64,000 nucleotides of DNA from VFZP01 sp043755595 (GCA_043755595.1 JAYUSQ010000272.1:1-64000), one strand, 5' to 3'. Positions 28,504 through 37,577 are shown, numbered from the stretch's first letter. Translations and numbers: made by a program. Notes: a model not told the origin generated them from the sequence alone.

Positions 28504-29655
28504 TTGACCAAGTTTCCGATCGTTTGTACGCTGGCCGCTGGTCTGCTGGTCCTTGGCGGCGTCCAGCCCCGGCTCGCCAATGAGCTGACCGATCCCACCA
28601 CCAACGTCGCGCTGCAATGGAACGACGTGACGGTTTTCACGATCAAGACGACCAGTGCCGCGCCAACGGTGGCTTCCCGCGCGCTCTTCATGATCCACAC
28701 CGCCATGTACGATGCGTGGGCCGCCTACGACACCAAAGCCGTCGCCTATTTTCCCGGCGCGCCCCGGCGGCAGGCGCAAAGCAACGCGACGCTGCTCAAT
28801 AAATCCGCAGCGGTCAGCTACGCGGCCTTTCGCACGCTTTCGGATTTGTTCCCAACTCAAGTGGCGGTGTTCACCACGCGCATGGTGGACCTCGGATTCA
28901 ATCCGGCCATCACAACCACGGATCAGGCTACCCCGCCTGGCGTGGGCAACGCCGCCGCAGCAGCGACGCTGGCCGTGTGTCAGAAGGATGGTTCGAATCA
29001 AAAGGGCGAACTCGGAGGCGCCCCTTATTCGGACTACACGGACTATCAACCGGTGAATTTCCCGGAGGAGCTCACCGATCCGAACCGGTTGGCAGCCCAC
29101 GCGTTCTGCCACCGGTCCGGTCCAACGATTCCTTTCGCCGCATTGGGGGAAGGTGAAGCCATTCGCTCTGAAGTCCGCCGATCAGTTCCGGCCTGGGCCG
29201 CCCCCCAAGCCGGAACTTGGCTCTATGATGAACGCATGCGCGGCGTGATGCGCTTGAACGCAGGTTAGACGACCGAGGCAAGATGAGCGCCGAATATTGG
29301 GACGACTTCGCGGGCACCGACACGCCGCCGGGACACTGGAATCGCCTCGCCGAGGAAATTTCGCAGCGCGATCAGCACGACCTCGATCAGGATGTGAAGA
29401 TGTTCTTCGCCCTCAACGCCGCCGAACACGACACGTCGGTTTCGGTTTGGGAAGCCAAACGTTCTACGGCTATATCCGCCCGATCAGCGCGGTGCGCGAA
29501 TTTTTCAAGGGCAAATTGATTCAGGGCTGGGGTGGACGGGGTAAGGGAATTACGACGATCGACGGCTCTGAGTGGACACCTTGGATCACGACGCCGCCGC
29601 ATTCGGAGTTTCCTTCCGGCCACAGCGCCTACAGCAATGCGGCGGCCGGGCGGGC
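28504..29655 (+). pseudogene. Vanadium-dependent haloperoxidase-like gene, multiply frameshifted and truncated
   Basis: TTG 28504 with GGAGG at 28492 starts a signal peptide and a 254-residue frame with LMIH-type ALFMIHTAMYDAWAAYD and YQPVNFPEELTDPNR, as in secreted VCPO-like PAP2 proteins. From about 29150 the homologous reading jumps frames several times: KVKPFALKSADQFRPGPPPK, then GTWLYDE, then MSAEYWDDFAGTDTPPGHW, then FYGYIRPISAVREF. The acid phosphatase-type motif PPHSEFPSGHSAYSNAA (about 29600-29645) is the last recognisable piece; the C-terminal active-site half is missing. It is a clear ruin joined to an unrelated gene. Confidence 0.75.
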
Positions 29656-30306
29656 AGCCTGCGTGGAGTGGACCCGGCAACGAATGAGACGCCCGCGGGC
29701 CGGGACCAGTCGACTTCATCGCCCGTCGTTGCTCCCGATGGTTCGGTGCTGTACGGCGCGTACACGCGATACAACTACTCTCGCGGCCACCTGTTCCGGT
29801 TCAGTTCGACGGGTGAGTTCTTGCACTCGTACGATTTCGGATGGGACATCACGCCGGCGATCTTTGAGCACGACGGCGCGTGGTCGGCCATCGTCAAAGA
29901 CAATTTCTACAATGTCGGTTCGTATTGCGGCGTGCTCGGGTTCTGCGGGCAGGGCGAGGCGAAATACAGCATCACCAGCCTGACGCCGGACCTTCGCCGG
30001 GAATGGTCTTTCCAGAACAAAAACGATCAATTGTGTGAGCGCCAGGCGGACGGGTCGCTCAAATGCGAAACCGTTCGCGATGGGTTTGAATGGTGCGTGA
30101 ACATGGTGGCGGTCGACCGCGAAGGCGTCGTCTACGCCAACAGCGAGGACGGCCATCTCTATGCGATCGACCGGTCCGGCCAAGCGATCGGGCGGATTTT
30201 CCTGAAGGCCGCCATTGGCGCGGCCTACACACCATTGGCGATCGGCGGCGATGGGCGTGTGTACACCCAGAACGACGGCGCGCTCTTCGTAACCGGCGAA
30301 CGCTGA
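29650..30306 (+). pseudogene. PQQ/BamB-like propeller fragment lacking its N-terminus
   Basis: Beginning directly at the haloperoxidase break, one frame runs to TGA at 30304 with about 215 residues. It has repeated blade signatures: SSPVVAPDGSVLYGAYTRYN, GHLFRFSSTGEFLHSYDFGW, VAVDREGVVYANSEDGHLYA and LAIGGDGRVYTQNDGAL. Such blades occur in quinoprotein-like and BamB-like proteins. There is no start or signal peptide of its own. The junction near 29645-29660 is best explained by a deletion between two formerly separate genes. Confidence 0.6.
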
Positions 30307-30312
30307 GGGGTT

Positions 30313-31424
30313 TTACCGCTCGAACTTCACGGCATAGACCGGCGGCAGGTTGGAGGAGAGCGTTTGCCAGGAGTCTCCGCCATTTCGCTCACCCACAGTG
30401 AGCCGGTGGTGGATCCAAACATCAGCCGCTCACCGGATTCGTCAATGTCGAGCGCGTGGCGATACACCAGATCGTAGGCGTGCTGTTGCGGCAAACCGTC
30501 GGTTAATGTTTCAAACGTTTTCCCGCCATCGCGTGTCCTGGTCACCACCACGCGGCCGTCCGCCGGATACCGTTTCTCATCCTTCACGGCCGGCACGAAC
30601 CACGCGGTATCGGCATCGCGCGGATGGACAACCACCGGGAAGCCGAACACCGACGGTTCTATGTCTTCGATCTCCACCCAAGTGCCGGCGGCATCCACCG
30701 AGCGGAAGATTCCATTGTGATGTTGCACCCAGAGCACGTCGGGATTTGCGCCGCATTGAGCCATCATGTGAACGTCCTGCACGTTGGGATCGTATTGCTT
30801 TTCCGGCGGCATAAACTCGGCCCGCAGGCCGTGACCGCCGATCTGCCAAGTGGCTCCCGCGTCGCGAGTCCGCCACACGCCTCCGGAAGAGATGCCGATC
30901 AAGACATGCTTGGAATCGCGCGGGTCGACGCAGATCGAATGGATGCCCGGATGATCGGCGCCGCCGCCGAACCACCCTTGACGCAAAGGGTCATCCCAAA
31001 GCGGGCGATTCACTTCCCACGAATCGCCGCCATCATCGGAACGGAACAGACCGCCAGGAAGAGTGCCACACCAAATCAGGCCGGGCTGATCCGCGCCGCC
31101 TGGGACGAGCGACCACACGAGTTTCAAAGACCAATCGGACGGCTTGCCTTCGACCGGAGTGTGGCCGGGATAATCCGCTGGCATCTCTGGATACTTCGGC
31201 GTGGCAATCTCCTCCCACGTAAGCGCGCCGTCCATCGATCTGTGCAGCTTTACGCCGAAGTGCCCGTGATTCAGAGCCACGATTAGGTGGCCGTTGCGCG
31301 GATCGTGCATCGCGAGCGTGCAGTTATCGCCAAGGAAACTGGTGCGGCTGATTGTCCAGCCCGAGGGGCCGCGCTCAAGCGTGAATAGTCCTTTGCGTGT
31401 AGAAACGTGACATCGATCGCTCAT
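30313..31424 (-). CDS. BNR/WD40-type propeller protein, frameshifted near the 3' end
   Basis: ATG 31424 begins MSDRCHVSTRKGLFTLER without a signal peptide. Repeated Asp-box-like blades are present: SMDGALTWEEI, SDDGGDSWEV, TRDAGATWQIGG, TRDGGKTFETL. Around 30390 one base is missing: the uncorrected frame ends in MAETPGKRSPPTC, while the restored frame reads RNGGDSWQTLSSNLPPVYAV and stops at 30313, completing a last blade. The length is then about 370 residues. Proteins of this kind are annotated as exo-alpha-sialidase-like or glycosyl-hydrolase BNR proteins, with no catalytic residues proven. It is 9 bp after a MoaD/ThiS-like gene, apparently one operon. Confidence 0.75.
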
Positions 31425-31433
31425 GAAAATGAT

Positions 31434-31703
31434 TTACCCTCCTGACAAAGCTTGCACGACGTCGATCACCGCGCCGGGCGAAGCGGGATCGCTCAGACGA
31501 TCGCGATCCTGAATCTGATTGCCATTAATAAAGATCGCCATGTGCGGACGGAGACGGCTCTGATCGTCAAGGACGTAGCCGCGCGCTTTCGTATGGATCG
31601 CGAAGTAGCTATCCAGAGCTTCGCGAACCGAGCCGCCCTCCACCTCGGAAGTTGGGCAAGCGAGGTGCCGTTGAATGTTCTGCGTGAATCGAACGGTGGG
31701 CAT
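31434..31703 (-). CDS. MoaD/ThiS-family ubiquitin-like sulfur carrier
   Basis: An 89-residue beta-grasp protein. It starts MPTVRFTQNIQRHL, has HMAIFINGNQI in the middle and ends in ALSGG: the C-terminal Gly-Gly is the residue pair that is thiocarboxylated or conjugated in MoaD, ThiS and relatives. No moaE, thiG or E1-like gene is nearby. Its operon partner is the BNR-propeller gene 9 bp downstream, a pairing I believe recurs in other genomes but cannot check here. The role could be sulfur transfer in a non-molybdopterin pathway. Confidence 0.85.
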   Translation of the reverse strand: MPTVRFTQNIQRHLACPTSEVEGGSVREALDSYFAIHTKARGYVLDDQSRLRPHMAIFINGNQIQDRDRLSDPASPGAVIDVVQALSGG

Positions 31704-31705
31704 CT

Positions 31706-31816
31706 TTACGCCTCCACGAAAGCTTTCAGGCGATTAAGCGCAGCGTCCCACTGCGCTCCTAACGCGGTGAAAATCAGTGCTGGCCGGGCCTGCCCGTGTT
31801 TAGTTCGCTTCGACAT
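31706..31816 (-). pseudogene. 36-codon fusion of an ArsR start and an AHSA1 tail
   Basis: The ATG at 31816 overlaps the end of the AHSA1 gene. The first half, MSKRTKHGQARPALIFTALG, is the usual N-terminus of ArsR-type HTH regulators associated with AHSA1 genes. The second half, AQWDAALNRLKAFVEA, is the usual C-terminal helix of an AHSA1/START protein. The two are joined in frame, so a deletion of about 0.5-0.8 kb must have removed the rest of both genes. It has no known function. Confidence 0.55.
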
Positions 31817-32153
31817 ACTGACGGATCCGCTCAATCTGAATCTCCCAACCTCGCTCGTCGCTGCCGAACGCCTTCAGGCGCCGCGGCAGCGGAATGCCGC
31901 TGAAACCCGATTCTACAACTTTGAGGAGAGCGCCTTCCGGCCCATCCGCGAATGTGAATTCAACCAGCGTCGAAGGCTCGCTCGAATCGGCAGCCGCGGG
32001 GTCGATAGCCGCTTGGGCGCTCACTTTTCGTGGTCTTGCCGGCCACTTGCGCACCAGACGTGAAGGGGCCGTTCAGCGTCGCAACAAACCACTGGCTGAA
32101 CAGAAAAACACCCGTGAGCGGAGCGTGCAGCAAACGTCGATTTGCAACCTCAC
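31800..32153 (-). pseudogene. AHSA1/SRPBCC (START-like) protein, frameshifted
   Basis: From GTG 32153 (VRLQIDV) the reading jumps to HAPLTGVF and QWFVATLNGPFTSGAQVAGK, and near 32028 a run of four A residues shifts it again to KVSAQAAIDP and the C-terminal STLVEFTFADGPEGALLKVV, ending at IRQYVEAN. Together this is a short version of the SRPBCC fold used for hydrophobic ligand binding. Missing residues before QWF and two shifts make it non-functional unless the sequence has errors. It lies upstream of the ArsR/AHSA1 fusion. Confidence 0.6.
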
Positions 32154-32205
32154 GGTTGCAGATTATCAGCCTCTCAATCGAAATGCTGGGGGCTACACTG
32201 AGAAG

Positions 32206-33876
32206 ATGCTGCGAGGTCTCCGCTGCCTTTACCTGTTGGCGCTGGCAGGTGCATGGCTCGGCGCGCGCGAACCGGTGCGCTTTCAGAAAGCGATGGTCGT
32301 CGCGCAGGAGGCACACGCCACCGATGTCGGCCGCGATGTTTTGAAAGCCGGCGGCAATGCGGTTGACGCGGCTGTCGCCGTCGGCTTCGCGCTCGCTGTG
32401 ACGTATCCCACGGCCGGCAATCTTGGCGGCGGGGGTTTCCTGCTGCTGCGGATGGCGGACGGGAGGACCACCTTCATCGACTTTCGCGAACGGGCGCCGC
32501 TTGCTTCGACACGCAATATGTATCTCGATGCTGCGGGCAATGTCACCAAGGACAGCATACTCGGATGGCGCGCGGCGGGTGTGCCCGGCACAGTGCGAGG
32601 CCTGGAACTGGCGCACAAGAAGTATGGCTCCAAGCCTTGGGCGCGGCTGGTTGAGCCTGCGGTCAAGCTAGCGGGCAAAGGTTTCGAAGTCTCCGACTAC
32701 GCGGCACGTTCGTTTCGAGAGGCCAAGAATCTGCCGCAGTTCCTGGAGTCTAAGCGTATCTTCCTGAAGAACGGCGCCTACTTTTTAGCGGGCGACAAGC
32801 TGGTGCAGCCCGAACTATCGGCCGTGTTAAAGCGGATCGGCAAACTGGGCGCGCGAGATTTCTATGAAGGCGAGACGGCTCGACTGCTGGCCGAACAGTG
32901 CAAGCTGAACGGCGGACTCATCACGCTGGAAGACCTGAAGCAATACAAAGCGGTCGAACGGCCAGCGCTCAAGGGAAGTTATAAGGGATACGAAGTAATC
33001 ACCGCTCCGCCGCCTTCGTCCGGCGGGGTAGGCCTCTTACAGATGATGGCGGTGCTGGAGGGCAGCGGATATGAAAAGTCTGGCGCTGAATCCGCCAAGT
33101 CGATTCATTTTCTGGCTGAAACCATGCGGCGCTACTATGCAGACCGCTCCGAGCATTTGGCCGATCCGGACTTCCACAAAGTCCCGCTAAGCGGCTTACT
33201 GGATCGCACTTACATCGACAAGCTTCGCGGCTCGATCGATTGGGACCATGCTGCGCCCAGCGCCTTAGTCAAGCCTGGCATCCCCACGGCGCCCGAATCC
33301 ACCGAGACGACGAACTTTTCAATCGTCGACGCGATGGGCAATGCCGCTGTGCTGACTTACACCCTGAACGGCAATTACGGCAGCGGCGTCGCGGTCCCCA
33401 AGCTTGGCTTCCTGCTTAACAACGAGATGGATGATTTTTCCGTCAAACCAGGAACGCCAAATATGTTCCAGTTGGTCCAAGGCGAGGCCAACGCGATTCA
33501 GCCGAAGAAGACACCGCTGTCAGCGATGACGCCGACCATTTTGTTGAAAGACGGGAAGGTCCGGATGTTGGTGGGCGCGCCTGGTGGCGGACGCATAATT
33601 ACGGGCGTGCTGCAAGTGATCCTGAATGTAGTCGATTATGGAATGAATCTTCAAGAAGCGATCGATGCGCCGCGCTTTCATCATCAATGGCTGCCCGACA
33701 AGCTGTATCTGGAGAAGGGATTCTCGCCGGATACGATCGAGTTGCTGAAACAACGCGGCCATGCAACGGAACCGATCGAAGGCGTCGCCGCCGTGAACGG
33801 CATCATGATTGGCGCTGAAGGCTGGATGTACGGGGCCTGGGACGGCCGGCGCGATGGAAAGGTTTCCGGCTACTAA
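32206..33876 (+). CDS. ggt: Gamma-glutamyltransferase
   Basis: ATG 32206 opens a signal peptide (MLRGLRCLYLLALAGAWLGA), giving 556 residues, the normal length; upstream in-frame sequence belongs to other gene remains. Family signatures are HATDVGRDVLKAGGNAVDAA, NLGGGGFLLLRMADG and PPPSSGG. The autoprocessing site is ESTETTNFSIVDAMGNA, in which about Thr368 becomes the N-terminal nucleophile of the small subunit. It transfers the gamma-glutamyl group of glutathione in the periplasm. Its stop abuts the start of the next gene. Confidence 0.93.
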   Translation: MLRGLRCLYLLALAGAWLGAREPVRFQKAMVVAQEAHATDVGRDVLKAGGNAVDAAVAVGFALAVTYPTAGNLGGGGFLLLRMADGRTTFIDFRERAPLASTRNMYLDAAGNVTKDSILGWRAAGVPGTVRGLELAHKKYGSKPWARLVEPAVKLAGKGFEVSDYAARSFREAKNLPQFLESKRIFLKNGAYFLAGDKLVQPELSAVLKRIGKLGARDFYEGETARLLAEQCKLNGGLITLEDLKQYKAVERPALKGSYKGYEVITAPPPSSGGVGLLQMMAVLEGSGYEKSGAESAKSIHFLAETMRRYYADRSEHLADPDFHKVPLSGLLDRTYIDKLRGSIDWDHAAPSALVKPGIPTAPESTETTNFSIVDAMGNAAVLTYTLNGNYGSGVAVPKLGFLLNNEMDDFSVKPGTPNMFQLVQGEANAIQPKKTPLSAMTPTILLKDGKVRMLVGAPGGGRIITGVLQVILNVVDYGMNLQEAIDAPRFHHQWLPDKLYLEKGFSPDTIELLKQRGHATEPIEGVAAVNGIMIGAEGWMYGAWDGRRDGKVSGY

Positions 33877-34686
33877 GTGATCTTTTGTCTCTCGACTTAT
33901 CTCACCGGCCCGAACCGGCTCACGACGGCTTGGCTCGAACGAGCCGCGGAGGCGGGCTTCCAGCGGGTAGAGATTTTCGCCGATCGGCCTTCGCTTGAAT
34001 ATCGGGACCGCGGCCAACTGGAAGAGCTGGGCCAATGGTTTCGCGATTCGCCACTTAAACCGCACGCGCTGCACTCGCCGCCTGCGGCCAACATCGCCGA
34101 TCCAGATCGTAATTTGCGGCGCGATCAGTGCGACGAGATCAAGCGTGCGATGGAGGTGCTTGAGTATATGCCGTGCCGATACGTGATTCAGCACTTCGGC
34201 GATCGCGACGACCTCTATCACGGCAAACGCGTCGACGCCGCCTATGCCTCGCTTGAAGTTTTGAATCCGTTCGCACACGACCGGGGTGCAGCGATCCTGC
34301 TGGAGAATGGCACGAGTGAGTTCGCCGCGCCCGCGTGCATCGTCAGGTTTCTGGAACTAACGCGGCTGAGCAATGAGGTGTCGTTCGACACTGGCCACGC
34401 GCATTTGCGTGGAGGCTTCGAAGACGGTTTCCGTTCGCTGGAGCCGCATATCCGCTCGATTCACGTTCACGATAACGATGGGCTGAGCGACCAACACCTG
34501 TTGCCGCAGGCCGGCACGATCGATTGGACGTTGGCGATGCGCTTGCTGCGCGGCCATAGGCTACACGGCGAACTTGCGCTGTCCGCCGTCATACGCGACC
34601 GCGGCGAGTGGGCGCACCCGGCGGTAGAGGCGCACGACGCACTTTCCCGGCTAATGGACATTCGCATCCGCGACGAAGAAGAATAG
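33877..34686 (+). CDS. TIM-barrel sugar isomerase/epimerase-like protein
   Basis: A 269-residue xylose-isomerase-like (AP_endonuc_2) barrel starting at GTG 33877 directly after the ggt stop. Strand-end motifs are FQRVEIFADRPSLEY, PHALHSPP, YVIQHFGDRDD, AILLENGTSE, VSFDTGHAHLRGG and SIHVHDNDG, which supply Glu, Asp and His metal ligands as in sugar-phosphate isomerases. The substrate is unknown. Operon with ggt and asnS by spacing only. Confidence 0.85.
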   Translation: MIFCLSTYLTGPNRLTTAWLERAAEAGFQRVEIFADRPSLEYRDRGQLEELGQWFRDSPLKPHALHSPPAANIADPDRNLRRDQCDEIKRAMEVLEYMPCRYVIQHFGDRDDLYHGKRVDAAYASLEVLNPFAHDRGAAILLENGTSEFAAPACIVRFLELTRLSNEVSFDTGHAHLRGGFEDGFRSLEPHIRSIHVHDNDGLSDQHLLPQAGTIDWTLAMRLLRGHRLHGELALSAVIRDRGEWAHPAVEAHDALSRLMDIRIRDEEE

Positions 34687-34698
34687 GTAGACGCCCCG

Positions 34699-36003
34699 AT
34701 GAAGAGAATCACGATTTCGCAAGCGGCCCAGCATTTGGGCGAACCGGTGGAACTGGCCGGCTGGCTGTACAACCTGCGCTCAAGCGGCAAGATCTGCTTT
34801 CCGCAGATTCGCGACGGCTCAGGACTGATGCAGTGCGTCGCCGTGAAAGAGCAACTCCCGGAGGCGACGTTCGACGCGCTGAAGAAGCTGACGCAGGAGT
34901 CGAGCGTGATCGTCCGCGGCAAGATCCGCGCCGAGCAGCGGGCGCCCGGCGGCTTTGAAATGGATGTCGAAGACGCCGAAATCGTGCAGCGCGTCAGTGA
35001 AGAAACACCCTATCCGATCTCTCTGAAGGAGCACGGTCCGGATTTCCTGCTTGACCATCGCCACCTTTGGATTCGCAGCCGGAAGCAGAACGCGATCCTC
35101 CGTATCCGCCACGAAACGATCAAAGCCGTGCGCGATTATTTCGATTCAAACGGCTTCACGCTTTGCGACACGCCGATCTTCACGCCTGCGGCTTGCGAAG
35201 GCACGACGACCTTGTTTGAAGTGGATTACTTCGAAGACGAGAAGGTGTATCTCACGCAGTCGGGCCAGCTCTATAACGAAGCGACGGCGATGGCGATGGG
35301 CAAGGTCTATGCCTTCGGACCGACGTTCCGCGCGGAGAAATCAAAGACGCGCCGCCATCTGACCGAGTTCTGGATGGTGGAACCGGAGATGGCTTACGCA
35401 ACGCTTGACGATGTGAAACGCGTGGCCGAGGAGATGTTGTGTTTCGTCGTCGGCCGAGTGCTTGAACACCGGCGCGCCGAACTGGCGGTGCTGGAGCGCG
35501 ACGTGGCGAAACTCGAGGCGATCAAGAGGCCCTTCCCGCGCCTGAGCTACGACGAAGCCGTGAAAATCCTGCAGAGTAAAGGCAGCAACATCGAGTGGGG
35601 CGGCGACTTCGGCGGGGCCGATGAAACACTGCTGAGCGAAGGATACGATCGCCCGCTATTGGTGGACCGGTATCCGAGTAAGATCAAGGCCTTCTACTTT
35701 GAGCCCGACCCCGAGCGGCCCGAACTGGCTCTTGGCGTCGATGTGCTGGCGCCCGAAGGGTACGGCGAAATCATCGGAGGCGGGCAACGCATTCATGATT
35801 TGGCGCTGCTGGAAAAACGGCTGGACGATCACAAGTTGCCGCGCGAGGCCTTCAATTGGTATTTGGACTTGCGACGTTTCGGGAGTGTGCCGCACGCCGG
35901 TTTTGGTATGGGTATCGAGCGCTGCGTCACGTGGCTATGCGGCATCGATCATTTGCGCGAGACGATTCCGTTTCCACGCATGTTGTATCGCACGCGGCCT
36001 TGA
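34699..36003 (+). CDS. asnS: Asparaginyl-tRNA synthetase
   Basis: A complete 434-residue class IIb synthetase. The N-terminal OB anticodon-binding domain (VELAGWLYNLRSSGKICFPQ region, about 15-100) is followed by the catalytic domain: motif 2 around YAFGPTFRAEKSKTRRHLTE, EFWMVEPEMAY, and motif 3 GFGMGIERCVTWLCG. It ends MLYRTRP. It charges tRNA(Asn) with asparagine. The last codons overlap a short sequence that is repeated at 37558, on the far side of a ParA-like cassette. Confidence 0.93.
   Translation: MKRITISQAAQHLGEPVELAGWLYNLRSSGKICFPQIRDGSGLMQCVAVKEQLPEATFDALKKLTQESSVIVRGKIRAEQRAPGGFEMDVEDAEIVQRVSEETPYPISLKEHGPDFLLDHRHLWIRSRKQNAILRIRHETIKAVRDYFDSNGFTLCDTPIFTPAACEGTTTLFEVDYFEDEKVYLTQSGQLYNEATAMAMGKVYAFGPTFRAEKSKTRRHLTEFWMVEPEMAYATLDDVKRVAEEMLCFVVGRVLEHRRAELAVLERDVAKLEAIKRPFPRLSYDEAVKILQSKGSNIEWGGDFGGADETLLSEGYDRPLLVDRYPSKIKAFYFEPDPERPELALGVDVLAPEGYGEIIGGGQRIHDLALLEKRLDDHKLPREAFNWYLDLRRFGSVPHAGFGMGIERCVTWLCGIDHLRETIPFPRMLYRTRP
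35980..35999 (+). repeat. asnS 3'-end copy of a 20-bp direct repeat (left att-like site)
   Basis: The last codons of asnS (Met-Leu-Tyr-Arg-Thr-Arg-Pro, stop follows). This 20-bp stretch recurs at 37558-37577 in the same orientation with 18 of 20 identical bases; both differences are synonymous third-codon positions. It marks the left limit of the ParA-like cassette. Confidence 0.6.
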
Positions 36004-36015
36004 GTGCTCGCGGTC

Positions 36016-36504
36016 CTATCTATCTCCGAGCAACTTGTCGGTCAGGACCGAGAAGCCTCTCCTACGCTGCTGCTCGGAAATCCCGCGGGCCTTTTCAAGG
36101 TCGGTCTTCAGTTTTTCGAGTGGCTGCTGAAGTAGGAATCGAATCAACTTGGGAAGAAGATCTCTTCTGGATTTTCCGTTGATGTCCTTCAATCCGATCT
36201 GCTGAGCGAATTGACGTATATCTAGGACCTCAGGGAGAATAGCGCCGTCCTTCAGTTGGTCGAGAAACGCATGCAATATTGAGTACTTTTCAGGCTCTGC
36301 AACTCGAACCCCAGCCAGAGTATCGTTCAACGTTTGACCCGCCCGTTTAGATTCTCGTGGTGGCCGGGGTTTCGCATCCTGAAATCCCACGCTTTTGTCG
36401 TTTAAAGTTTTCGCGAGGGCGGCTCTCACACGCCGTTCCCCAAAATGAAGGACGAGGAGATGCACCTCCTGGTCCACGAATGACGACTTGGGCGAGTTCC
36501 TCAT
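36016..36504 (-). CDS. Unknown partner of the ParA-like ATPase
   Basis: A 162-residue soluble protein whose ATG overlaps the ParA-like stop as ATGA. No domain is recognised. The C-terminal 70 residues are Lys/Arg/Leu-rich helices (GKSRRDLLPKLIRFLLQQPL, EKLKTDLEKARGISEQQRRR) with a DNA-binding look, so it could be the adaptor or centromere-binding partner of the ATPase. Codon use is visibly less GC-rich than that of asnS or the Uma2 gene. Confidence 0.7.
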   Translation of the reverse strand: MRNSPKSSFVDQEVHLLVLHFGERRVRAALAKTLNDKSVGFQDAKPRPPRESKRAGQTLNDTLAGVRVAEPEKYSILHAFLDQLKDGAILPEVLDIRQFAQQIGLKDINGKSRRDLLPKLIRFLLQQPLEKLKTDLEKARGISEQQRRRGFSVLTDKLLGDR

Positions 36505-37349
36505 AGGCGGATCTTCGGAAAAAACTCCTTCGCGAACTTTGCGAACTCATCCTTCACTTTTGTCTGGGTGCCCTTCGTGTCATCAATCGGCATGCCTTCC
36601 CTAGCCGCCCTGAAGTACGAATCCGAATGGGGAATGTCGTTTTCAAAAACGTACCACTTGTATTTCTTGGCCTGCTCTAAGATGTCTGTACGAGCTAATT
36701 CGTTCTCGCGCTTCACGCCGCTTCGCGTGAAATCGTTAAAGACCAACCCGCATACTTCGATGACTTTGTCTTCGTGTCGCATCTTAAATGCATTAATACT
36801 TCGGTTCAACAAGGGAAAACCAATCGAGGCTAAGAATTCCGCCCGAATCGGTACCAGCACGAATCGACTGCAGTGGTAAGCAGCATCGGTCAATATCGAA
36901 TCGGTGGGAGAGCAATCGATCAGAATGAGGTCGTAGTTTTCTTGAACCTTCGCCACAAAGCGCGGCAAGAGAGTCTCCTTGCCAGTTGGGTTTCGAAGAG
37001 TCCACGAAAGCTCAAGTCTTGACGGTACGAGATCAAGGAGGCTACCGTCGTCGTAGTGGACCCGCCGGTGAATCGCCTTTAGAGGGTCGAGCTTTTTAGG
37101 ACTACCAGAGGCTGTCCCTGTAGGGGTGAACTGCTCAAAGATGTCTGCTACTGTAAGCCCGCCTCTGTCGAGGTAGTCAACGTACTTGGCCGGTGACATT
37201 ACCGACTGGCTTGCGTTCGCCTGAGGATCAAGATCGATTAGTAGGACTTTCTTGTCAAGCTTTTGCGTTGCATACCAAGCGATCTGCGTCGCGAGAGTGG
37301 TTTTTCCGACTCCACCCTTCATGTTGATCATCGAAACACAAACTGCCAT
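36501..37349 (-). CDS. ParA/Soj-like P-loop ATPase
   Basis: ATG 37349 with GGGAGG four bases upstream gives 282 residues. The deviant Walker A is INMKGGVGKTTLATQ (about 7-21) with the signature Lys of ParA/MinD proteins; LLIDLDPQANAS and LILIDCSPTDS complete the nucleotide site. ParA proteins position plasmids, chromosomes or protein clusters by nucleotide-driven DNA binding. Here it forms a two-gene unit with an unknown partner, with no ParB, replication or integrase gene nearby. It lies between two copies of the asnS 3' end. Confidence 0.9.
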   Translation of the reverse strand: MAVCVSMINMKGGVGKTTLATQIAWYATQKLDKKVLLIDLDPQANASQSVMSPAKYVDYLDRGGLTVADIFEQFTPTGTASGSPKKLDPLKAIHRRVHYDDGSLLDLVPSRLELSWTLRNPTGKETLLPRFVAKVQENYDLILIDCSPTDSILTDAAYHCSRFVLVPIRAEFLASIGFPLLNRSINAFKMRHEDKVIEVCGLVFNDFTRSGVKRENELARTDILEQAKKYKWYVFENDIPHSDSYFRAAREGMPIDDTKGTQTKVKDEFAKFAKEFFPKIRL

Positions 37350-37370
37350 TGGACCTCCCCAGTCAAACAA

Positions 37371-37557
37371 CCATATTTCGTAGACCCTGGCGGCAGCGGC
37401 TTAACAGCCTCCCAGACCCGCGCACGCTACAGGTGAACAGCCTTCAATCTCGGCGCGATGCCAACTGAATCTACTGACCATAAGGATACCATCGTGCGTG
37501 GCCGGGAAAGCCTCTTCCGCGGCGAGGATTTGGACGGAAGATTTCACGGCCCATCCA
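37371..37557. other. Non-coding stretch right of the ParA-like cassette
   Basis: I see no gene here. The frame ending at the asnS-like tail (37579-37581 TAG) is open for only a few codons upstream and reads EDFTAHP before MLYRTRP; only the last seven codons resemble asnS. No terminator or RNA gene was recognised. Confidence 0.4.
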
Positions 37558-37577
37558 ATGTTGTATCGTACGCGACC
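37558..37577 (+). repeat. Second copy of the asnS 3'-end repeat (right att-like site)
   Basis: Encodes Met-Leu-Tyr-Arg-Thr-Arg-Pro and is followed in frame by TAG, matching the asnS C-terminus 1.58 kb away with two synonymous differences (CGC/CGT and CGG/CGA). A donor-derived gene end left at the distal junction is the signature of elements that integrate in the 3' end of a gene. Confidence 0.6.

Noticed and set aside
27588..28583. 331-codon plus-strand frame
   Set aside because: Antisense to the YVTN/cytochrome gene, which has export signal, blades and CxxCH motifs.
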